Source: Rhizodiscina lignyota (taxonomy: Eukaryota; Ascomycota; Dothideomycetes; Aulographales; Rhizodiscinaceae). From it: a stretch of DNA of 64,000 nt. Position 1 is the first letter of the stretch; each line of letters starts with the position of its first letter. Positions 56,712 through 64,000 of the stretch are shown in pieces. The notes under the pieces were generated by a model. That model was not told the origin of the DNA, ran no database searches, and saw only the letters and a list, made by a program, of their open reading frames with translations. Where the stretch lies: NCBI GenBank assembly GCA_010015805.1, contig ML978132.1:558001-622000 (forward strand), in the 5' to 3' direction. The position numbers and the translations under genes were made by a program.

Positions 56712-56932
56712 TAAGCTGTTGAGTATGATTGAATTGAAACTCAAGCTCTATGCATGAGCTAGGAGCTGAGGGAGTACTCCGGACCAAAGTGATACTCGAC
56801 CTACGCATGCAAGTTGGATGTTTATCCCGTATATAATGGGATTGAAGCTCAACTTCTAAGTACAAGGTGGGAGCTGAGTAAGTATATAAAATCAAAGTAA
56901 TGCTCGATCTACGCGTGCAAGCTGTAAGTCAT
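56712..56932 (-). repeat. ~108-bp repeat, two units, related to the 36.6-kb satellite
   Basis: Two units share ATTGAAxCTCAA, GGGAGCTGAG-like, AAAGTxATxCTCGA and CTACGCxTGCAAGxTG words, spaced about 108 bp apart. Read on the opposite strand these words match the ~55-bp satellite at 36558-36915 (GAGCTTCAAT, CTTGCAGCTTACACGCAT). Confidence 0.55.
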
Positions 56933-57264
56933 TACTCCAATGAACGTACAACTAACCTTTCAGAGATGCTCTCATTCCCCCCTGAAGAGAAAGATCTGCT
57001 CGCCTTCAGGCGTTACAGCCTGGCCGGCCAAATACTTTGTCACTCTCAAGTCGCCCAAAGAGCGCCACTGTGGAGATGCTTTTTCGGCGCCGCAAGAGGG
57101 CGAGACTCCGTCTATGTAGGAAGTTTGGGGGTGGAGGCGTTGTCAGTTGAACCCTGCATGGAATGGCAATCCACTTGCCGCCACGTGATGCCGCTCATAA
57201 ATATCGCAAACTCCAACCTCTTGGTCTGCGCTACAACAACTCATCGATATTCAATGGATCCAAC

Positions 57265-57853
57265 ATGAGACAACATGGCAGCCTTCAGAACGATGAGGAG
57301 ATAAACGCGGCCGCTTGGGAGGCTGCGAGAGGAGCGGTTACTGGTGCCGTCCGGGTATGTGCAATGGAGTCGCGTGAGAGATGATGCTGGCCTCTGCGGG
57401 ACAATGTCCTGATCCCGAGGGCCAAATAGATGTTTGATCTAATACTGACTTCTTCGAAATTAGTGGGGAATTTACTCCGGCCTCGTCGGAGCCGCAGCAT
57501 ACTTCTACAGCCCGATATATCGAGGATTGACCATCCAATTCAAGGTGTATGTTCACCGGATGATGCTATTCCTTTCACTTTCTATTCGGAAAAATAATTA
57601 ACACACACTCAGCTTTCTCCAAATGAGTGGAATGTGTATCGGCTCCATGATTGAAGCCGATCAGCGACTCCGTTTGTACGAGACGCAAGTCCGTCGGCAG
57701 AAGCGCCTCCAAAGAGATGCGGCCGTCTGGCAGCGGTATGAAGCCGAGTTCGAGGCTAGAAGGGCAGCTATCGGACAAGGCCAGTCCGAAATGAAGACTC
57801 CAGCTTTGCGAAATGACAACGTCACGCATTTCGCAAAATCAGACGGAGAGTGA
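57265..57853 (+). CDS. Small conserved fungal membrane protein, function unknown
   Basis: Three predicted exons, 57265-57354, 57464-57546 and 57613-57853, give 137 residues. It starts MRQHGSLQND with an Ala-rich helix (AAAWEAARGAVTGAVR). Two short hydrophobic segments follow, WGIYSGLVGAAAYFYSPIYR and FLQMSGMCIGSMIEADQRLR; the rest is a charged helix (QVRRQKRLQRDAAVWQRYEAE). The pattern 'SPxYRxLTxQFKxFLQMSGxxxGxxIEADxR' looks conserved among moulds as I remember it, possibly a mitochondrial inner-membrane protein akin to HIG1-type proteins; this is uncertain. Splicing fits perfect GTATGT donors. Confidence 0.7.
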
Positions 57854-57979
57854 TCGACGCGGATGCATCAGAATGTCATGTTTGCATTGGGCGGCGTTTT
57901 ATCATTGCATATGCATACTCCCATCTCAGCATTTCTAGTACTTGTAGCCCTCTAGAATGAGGCGAGAACATTCAACATT

Positions 57980-59564
57980 TTAGGCCACAGTTTTCTCCTT
58001 CATCTCAATGCCATACTTCTCTTTCAACTCAATCCTAAGAGGCTCATACTCTGGCGTGACCGGCGCAAGGACACCCTTCTTCTTCGTCCATTCCTCCTTG
58101 CCCGCCATCAGCTGCAAGATAGCTACACCGCATGGCACGCCCACCAACTTTGCCATCGCGCTGTAACCCTTCGGATCGCCATACTCAACCAGAGTGCTTG
58201 TCCTTGTCTCGTTTGTGCCGTCCTTGTGCTCAATCTCGAACTTGTGCTGAAGAATCACCATATCGCGCTCGCCCTCCTCATACTGCATCTTCTCTTCGAG
58301 AGTCGCGCACAGCGTGTCGAGCGGATTCTTCCGCGGTGTGATCTTTTCGTCGGAGAACAGGCCGATCCAGCGCAGGCCGGCGATGATGCGGTTCTTCTCT
58401 TCCGTCGATGGGAATTCCGTCTTAGAGCTGATAGCCCACACAAGATCGTCTTCGGAGGAGGACTTTGAGCCGAGAATCTTGCTAGTGGCCTCCTTCCAGG
58501 TGAGCTTGGAGTCGGGGCCGAGGAAGTCGTGCTCTGCTTCGCTAAGGAAACCGATGTCAACAAGTGCTTTGACGAACTCGCAGAAGCCTTGGTAGCGGAG
58601 TGAGCCACGGAGGACGGTTTGTGCTTCGGGGATGCTGTAGCGTTCCCGGAACGGAGTACTATCTCGGTTGGGGTATCCATAGAGAGCGTATCCAGGGTAG
58701 ATCAAGTACGGCTTAGCTGAAGCCATCAGGTCTTCAGATTTGATCTCGACAATCTTGCCGTCTTTGTAGACCTTGGCCGCATTTCGCAGAGCCAATAGCA
58801 CACCCCGAGCACTCCACGAGAACTTGTAGCCCAGAGGATTGTCGCTGGCTTCAGGTGCAGGTAGACCACCACAGTACGACAAGAAGCCTGTGATCTTGCC
58901 ACCCTCCTTGTGGACTTCGTCGATGGTCTTCACAGCCCAGAGGTGGTCGATGCCAGGGTCCAGCCCAATCTCGTTCATGACGGTGATGCCAGCGTCTTTC
59001 GCTTGCTGGTCAAGCTCCATCATTGCGGGAGAGACATAGCTGGTCGTTACGACGTTGACCTTGTTTCGGATCCCACTCTTGATCACAGCAGCATGGAAAG
59101 TGTATGGGATGAGAGAAACCACAACGTCGTTCTTGGCCACCTCCTTGTCCAACGCAGCTTCGTCACTCACGTCTAGTGAGATTGAATACGCATTTTTGAT
59201 GCCAGACTGGATATCAAGTTAGTGGTTATACGTCAGATATCAGATTTTCAATACTTACGCAGAGTTTCTTTGCGCTTTCAAGGGTTCGGCACGCTGTTGA
59301 GAGATACATGAGCGAATATAACTTGCACAGCATAGGACCACATACCAACAGTGACCTTGACACCTGCGTCTGAGAGGATCTGGACAGTAGGACGTGTGAC
59401 TGTAATTATTAGACTATCTTTCACTTGAATTTGGAGAACATTGGAAATTACCAAATCCTGCACCGAGCACGAGACTAATTTCGTCAGCGATAGTTGAAGA
59501 TAGCGTTGAGGCAGCACACTTACACTTTCTTTGATGAGCCGAGGATTGGTATCATAGACTCCAT
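57980..59564 (-). CDS. LYS9: Saccharopine reductase (saccharopine dehydrogenase, glutamate-forming)
   Basis: Joins alpha-aminoadipate semialdehyde and glutamate with NADPH to form saccharopine, the penultimate step of fungal lysine synthesis. Five predicted exons on the minus strand: 59564-59524, 59474-59452, 59399-59346, 59293-59259 and 59206-57980, giving 459 residues (yeast 446). Four tiny 5' exons assemble the Rossmann start KKVLVLGAGFVTRPTV and CRTLESAKKLC. Later blocks are VVSLIPYTFHAAVIKSG, NEIGLDPGIDHLWAVKTI, SYCGGLPAPEASDNPLGYKFSWS and GVPCGVAILQLMAG. Start at 59564 gives MESMIPILG; the ATG at 59555 is an alternative. A TGACTCA site lies 74 bp upstream. Divergent from DER1. Confidence 0.95.
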
Positions 59565-59874
59565 AATGATTAAGTGGTGCAATTGACTTTGATTCAAGCT
59601 CAAGGTTAGAATGAGAGCAGTTTTCACAAGTGACCTTTGACTCAAAATTTGTGTACGAAAATTGCAATGGCCCACCTCCGCAATCGGTGGCACAAAATCG
59701 GGCATCGGTGACGCCACACATGCGCAAAGCCACACTTGTCCGGGTTTTCTTCGGCACAACAGCAGTTCCGGCCACGACAACCTTTTGCAGCCTGCAAACG
59801 TTTTCCTCTTCCTTCTTCCGGGCTTCCACGCCTCATCCTTCTCACAACAGTTGAACAAGCTCAAGGCCTTCAGA
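59565..59874. promoter_or_regulatory. Divergent promoter, LYS9/DER1
   Basis: A 310-bp gap containing the TGACTCA element near LYS9. The DER1 side is C/T-rich. No other feature seen. Confidence 0.5.
59638..59644 (+). promoter_or_regulatory. Gcn4/CpcA-type binding site TGACTCA
   Basis: Perfect TGACTCA 74 bp upstream of the LYS9 start. It mirrors the site upstream of HOM3. Lysine genes are known targets of general amino-acid control in fungi. Confidence 0.6.
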
Positions 59875-61122
59875 ATGGATGTCTTCTGGACGTGGCCTCC
59901 GGTGACGAGGTACAGTAGTTCTCATGAGCGGAAGATTGCCCACCATATATTAACGAACTTGCAGGACCATGGTCGCCGTAAGCTTCACGATGTCCGTCCT
60001 TGTCCATACCCAAATGATAGGGTTTCCTTGGGTTGTCTGGATCCCTTCAAGGGTTTTCCGCATCCCTCCAGAGGTATGGCGGTTTGCCACATCGTTCCTC
60101 TTAACAGGTCCTCAATTTTCGATATTCATGGATCCGTACCTCAGTAAGTCAACGAACAGCCTCGTGGCGATTTGACTTGTAGACTGACGGTGCAAGTCTA
60201 CCAATATGGAACCTCTCTCGAACGAGAATCTCCACGATTCAGTGAAATAGGATCATTCTTTATATACATCATTTTCATCTGCAGTGTCATCTTGGTATGT
60301 CTGCACTTATATTTATCGCCCCCACTTCTCCAACAATCACCATTCCACTCTGTCATTACTTGAACCTCGAATATCTGCCCGCCCAGTTCTTCTAGCTGAA
60401 GCGGTTCCTGGAATCGAGGGAGATTACCCTTGCACTGTGCACGATCCATCATTCGCAATCAATCAAAAGGGTCGCTGTAGAGTGTGAGCACGGTGGGAGT
60501 ATCGATTGAGAAAGCCTCGCGGATCTTCTATTTCGTGTTGGTGGTTGTGACTCCCTACATCTCTTCACACATAATTCGTCTACTCTACCTTATTCGGTGA
60601 TCAGTCGGCATCCCACTGACTCTTCGAACAGGGCATTGCAGGATACTACATGGGCGAGTTTACCTTTATAAACCGTATGTTACACCATCACGTCCGTTAA
60701 TACAAAGCTAACGCTGTCGCTCAGCCCTCATCCTCGGACTCGCGTACACGTACTCGCAGGACAATGCCGAACGTATCGCCTCGTTCTTCATTATCTCGTT
60801 TCCCGCAAAGTACCTGCCGTACGCGCTCCTGTTCATCACCTTTGTATTGGGAGGCCCTGCTGCAGCAAAGGTTCAGGCCACCGGTCTTGTTGCTGCACAT
60901 CTCTATGATTTCCTCACTCGTATCTGGCCAACTTTTGGCGGCGGCACGAATTATATCCAGACACCGAATTTCGTAAAGAGGTGGTTTGGTGGTGATGGCA
61001 CGAGGCCGGCGCCTCAGAATAGAGGCTTTGGCACAAGCTTCGGAGCGCCAAGTGCACAACCACCTCCGAACACCAACTGGAGCAATCAAAGGGGGCCGGG
61101 AAGGAGGCTCGGCGGAGAATGA
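59875..61122 (+). CDS. DER1: Derlin (ER-associated degradation channel component)
   Basis: Derlins are rhomboid-like ER membrane proteins that help export misfolded proteins for degradation. Five predicted exons, 59875-59909, 59965-60143, 60197-60294, 60632-60674 and 60725-61122, give 250 residues. The protein starts MDVFWTWPPVTR, then VWRFATSFLLTGPQFSIFMDPYLIYQYGTSLE with the family's 'DPYxxYxYxxxLE' block, ESPRFSEIGSFFIYIIF, LILGLAYTYSQDNAERIASFF and FPAKYLPYALLFITFVLGG. The C-terminal tail is Gly/Pro/Asn-rich. Intron 4 of 337 nt is much longer than the other introns of this window; its ends (GTATGT, GAACAG) are in phase, but a small extra exon inside it cannot be excluded. Confidence 0.88.
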
Positions 61123-61437
61123 GACTCAGCCGCAACCCATTTGCCATCTCAAAATGTAACTTTAGAAGACATGAGGAATATCATGAATTATGTAACGCCG
61201 CTATCCGAACTCCCCCGCGGGCGCCCCGGCTTTAACTTCGTGCAGAGAACCTCGGGCATGCTATGCAACGAGCTTGATTCCATAATTCATTTTGTCTATT
61301 TGACCCGTCCTTGAAAAGCAAATCCATGTGTAGTGAAAGGTGACCAAAACCGCAGAATTTCATGCCATCCTTAGAATCGTCCAGTAGACTCCTGAGCTCT
61401 CATCCGCCAAATCACCCCCAAGTGCCCAATGTGACCT
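61123..61437. other. Intergenic between convergent genes, nothing recognised
   Basis: 315 bp between two stop codons; only 3' flanks are seen. Confidence 0.4.
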
Positions 61438-62160
61438 CTAGTCACAGATCTCCAAAGCAGCAAAGTCAAGCTCCTCCACTTCCACCTTCGGATCGATGTT
61501 CTTCTTGAGGAATTCGGCGTTGAAAAGGTCAGGAGCGTCTTGAGCGAGGGGCTGCCAAATCTCCTTGCGGCACTTCACCTGCAAACCACGACTCTTTGCC
61601 CCACGAAGCAGCTTGAGTATCTCGCGTTTACTGACAGGACCGTTGATTAAAGACAGCGCGCCGGAGCCGGTCGAATACGTAAGCCATAATGTTGAGAGGG
61701 GTTTTGGAAGTTTGAAGAGAAGCCACAGAGGGACCGAGCAGGCAAACGAAAGCTCCACCTCAACGTTTTGGATTTCTTGAAAGGGCAAGTGGAGATGTGC
61801 CCAATCCAGTTCGAGGATGCAGTGGAAATGAAAGATGCGTTCCTTGAGCACAAGCTTGTGGAACACCGGCGTCGCCTCGACATGGATTTGTTTGCAGACC
61901 CGCAAGACCTCTAAGGGAATGCGAGCGGGAGTCGATATGGTGTAACAATTCTTATCTTCCTCAAGTCCTCCCGACACCAATTCAGAGTCCCAATTGCAAC
62001 CCTTCTTCAGCTCGATGAGTGTGTCGTCATAGAACACGTGGTGATAGATAGCCAGGCGAAGCTCTGCTGGAAGCCGCAGCAACGGAGAAGGAATGGCTTG
62101 GGAAGCTTCCGAATTGGTCGACGCTGTCTGGCTCGTCTCCGCTGCTGGATTTTGAGGCAT
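61438..62160 (-). CDS. F-box-like/2EXR-type fungal protein
   Basis: Single exon, 240 residues from the preferred start MPQNPAAETS at 62160; the frame is open to another ATG at 62232. The family helix LLRLPAELRLAIYHHVFYDD is near residue 30, followed by the second block VLRVCKQIHVEATPVFHKLVL near residue 85. The rest contains alternating strands and a hydrophobic VPLWLLFKLPKPLSTLWL stretch that is typical of the family's central sheet rather than a membrane segment. Partners and role unknown. Confidence 0.72.
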   Translation of the reverse strand: MPQNPAAETSQTASTNSEASQAIPSPLLRLPAELRLAIYHHVFYDDTLIELKKGCNWDSELVSGGLEEDKNCYTISTPARIPLEVLRVCKQIHVEATPVFHKLVLKERIFHFHCILELDWAHLHLPFQEIQNVEVELSFACSVPLWLLFKLPKPLSTLWLTYSTGSGALSLINGPVSKREILKLLRGAKSRGLQVKCRKEIWQPLAQDAPDLFNAEFLKKNIDPKVEVEELDFAALEICD

Positions 62161-63485
62161 TGTGGAAGGTTTGAAAGTTGTAAGACGAAAGAAAGTGGAT
62201 GAAGTTGAGGTGAGCAAGTAGTCCTCAAGCATATGTATTTATAGTGTAACGTGTTAAGTTTAAGTTCCGAATCATGAATGCCAGCGGTAGGCAGCATCAA
62301 GGCTTAACTTGAGTGTTGTGATGTCATTTGAAGAATTGGAGAACGCACCGGGTTACGCTCTGGAAGTAGAAGGGGAGGTATAGCTGCAGTCGCGGGTCTA
62401 GTGCTTCGTTCTGTAGTTTGATAGAATCTTTCCTTCGAATGGGAGATTTCTTTTGTCTGTGTGATCGAGCAGACGTGGCTGCAATGTCACTGACGAAGCA
62501 TCTTCTGGCGATTGCGCACTTGAGTCTGAAGGCTACTTTCCTTCGAGCTCGACGTTCTTCTGTCACTTAGACGACTGAGGTCCGAATACCTTATTGACTA
62601 CCGTACTTGTCTCTCCCGTCGTGAAGGCAGCTAGGCCTGACTTGTTCGTTGTAGTCATGATATCTTCTGCCGTTGGCACGATGCCAGCTGAGTGCGTATT
62701 CAATTGGAGTCGGAGTATCTACCAATAGTCGTATAAGTAAAATGCAGAGGCTGTGAAACTTGGAGCTGGATCAGCTTCGAACGGTAGTGAATAGTGACTG
62801 AATGGCCGTAGATCCGAGCTAGACATCTTCTGTCGGTCCCGACTCCGCTATTCGAATACCTCGACAGCTAAGTCGGATTGAACTCCAAGGCCATGCTAAT
62901 AAAGCCTAAGCACTGAATTGATTAGAGCCAGAAGTTCCCCCTTCGTTGCGAGGTGCTGATATGAAGCGAACGCTGGCGAGAGTTGGAGCGCGGTCGTTCG
63001 TAGTCAGACAACCCTCCGACCCAATATTGGTTAAATGTCGACTTCAACCCCATTTTCGAGAGTAATAGGTGATTACTGCCGGTTATGCAGTGAACCGGAT
63101 CCACGCAGGTGAGCGAGCACATTGTCTTTCATAGGTAACAGCTGCAACGTGTGAATAAGTTCCGGGTTCGTAGAGAGACGTACGCGTACGTAAGCACACC
63201 AAGTTGACAAGATCAAATATACAATCAGAAGTGTCAAACATCTTGCAGATTCTATGTTGAAGGGCTGATAACAAGAAATGTATCTAAGCGAATGTGTTTA
63301 TCGATGTAGGCTTGGCTGTGGAAAAACACTGCTCTCCAGATTTCAGATCATTCATCAAGCAGGGCGTTCATTTAATTTCGGATATCCACGGGGCTGTGCA
63401 GGCAACATTCTGACTTTTCTATATCTATTCTCTCAGTCTCCAGTAAGGCACGGGCGCAGACATTCTAAGTTTTCACTACAACACC
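62161..63485. other. Intergenic, no supported gene
   Basis: About 1.3 kb. Only short frames (up to 97 codons) without family features. The stretch 62580-62900 has loose repeats of GAATACCT/GTCGG words but no clear unit. Confidence 0.4.
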
Positions 63486-64000
63486 TCAAATCCATATGTA
63501 TACCGCCGACACTGGGGAGCTGGGGCTCCACGTCGAGACGAATCCCCAGTCCCCCTCCTCCTCCTCGCCCACTGCCCAAAGCGCCACATGCTCCCCTTTC
63601 ATCCTTCCTTCCACGATCCTGCGCAGCTTCCCGAAGCAGTGCTCGACCCACTGCCCCGATCCAGGCCACTTCGCCGCATCCACGCAATGGTAGATGCTCC
63701 AATCTCCACTTGGCTCTACCCACTTCAGCCCTCTCGGCCTGAGGACCAAAAGAAGGTCCGAAACCTGGCACCGGATCTCTTGCCTGTCCGCCTCTTTCAT
63801 ATAAACGTCAAAGGACAAGTACAGCGTCTTCAACGCAGCGGGGAGCATCCTGGGAGATGGCGACGGGTTGTGCTCAAGCGACGTCACAGACACCATGTAC
63901 TCGACCCGTTGGATTCGATCGTAGTACGACCAGCGTCTCGCCTGGTCATTGTAGGTTTTGTTCCAGAAGTAGAAGATACACTCCTCGACCATCAACTGCA
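63486..64000 (-). CDS. Hypothetical protein, cut by the window edge
   Basis: An open frame runs from the window edge to a stop at 63486; the 5' part lies outside. The visible 171 residues include YDRIQRVEYMVSV, LKTLYLSFDVYM and VEHCFGKLRRIVEGRM. The style, with short strands and charged helices, resembles the C-terminal part of the F-box-like family, but the diagnostic N-terminal helix is not in view, so the assignment is weak. Confidence 0.45.
   Translation of the reverse strand, partial: QLMVEECIFYFWNKTYNDQARRWSYYDRIQRVEYMVSVTSLEHNPSPSPRMLPAALKTLYLSFDVYMKEADRQEIRCQVSDLLLVLRPRGLKWVEPSGDWSIYHCVDAAKWPGSGQWVEHCFGKLRRIVEGRMKGEHVALWAVGEEEEGDWGFVSTWSPSSPVSAVYIWI

Larger units (their letters stand above)
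55928..57264. other. Repeat-bearing intergenic region
   Basis: About 1.3 kb without a supported gene. It contains a diverged 210-bp tandem duplication and satellite-like repeats, both listed separately. Confidence 0.5.

Noticed and set aside
62580-62900. Possible third locus of the ~55-bp satellite
   Set aside because: Shared words are too short and irregular to support membership.

Overview
The window looks like nuclear DNA of a filamentous ascomycete (Pezizomycotina, most likely Dothideomycetes; the class is an inference). Genes are compact and lie on both strands. Most introns are about 45-75 nt with GTATGT/GTAAGT donors. Typical mould families are present: HET domain, rhodopsin-like Pth11-type membrane protein, DUF3425 bZIP, LPxELRxxIY F-box-like proteins, DUF1254/DUF1214 and a CmcJ-like oxygenase. 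I saw no reverse transcriptase, transposase, capsid gene or CRISPR array.

Layout. 1-9 kb holds housekeeping metabolism: aspartate kinase HOM3, adenylosuccinate lyase ADE13, GET5 and phosphoglycerate dehydrogenase SER3. 9-17 kb holds a small secreted Cys-rich protein, a HET-domain gene with an in-frame stop, a small zinc-finger-like protein and an acyl-CoA ligase ending in a PTS1-like tripeptide. 17.5-22.6 kb is a class V myosin. 23-34 kb is an accessory stretch: a secreted beta-helix protein with a bulb-lectin-like tail, two F-box-like proteins, a bZIP factor divergent from a small membrane protein, and a rhodopsin-like protein. 33.8-38.2 kb lacks a supported gene but holds a long inverted repeat around a truncated tRNA-Asp, a perfect hairpin, a ~55-bp degenerate satellite and a ~42-bp minisatellite. 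38-48 kb holds a RutA-like pyrimidine monooxygenase, a CmcJ-like oxygenase, a tandem tRNA pair, an LDO/promethin-like membrane protein, RNA polymerase I subunit RPA49 and a secreted DUF1254 protein. 48-64 kb holds PET127, a PH-like/LRR protein, more repeats, a small membrane protein, LYS9, a derlin (DER1) and further F-box-like genes.

Shared logic. HOM3, SER3 and LYS9 belong to amino-acid biosynthesis. Perfect TGACTCA sites (Gcn4/CpcA class) lie just upstream of HOM3 (shared with ADE13) and of LYS9, which suggests cross-pathway control. Several neighbours are divergent and share short promoters: HOM3/ADE13, GET5/SER3, bZIP/small membrane protein, PET127/PH-LRR, LYS9/DER1.

Exon boundaries were set by eye from splice consensus, reading frame and remembered family sequence; they are predictions. 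The least certain models are the 3' part of the HET gene and the C-terminus of PET127.
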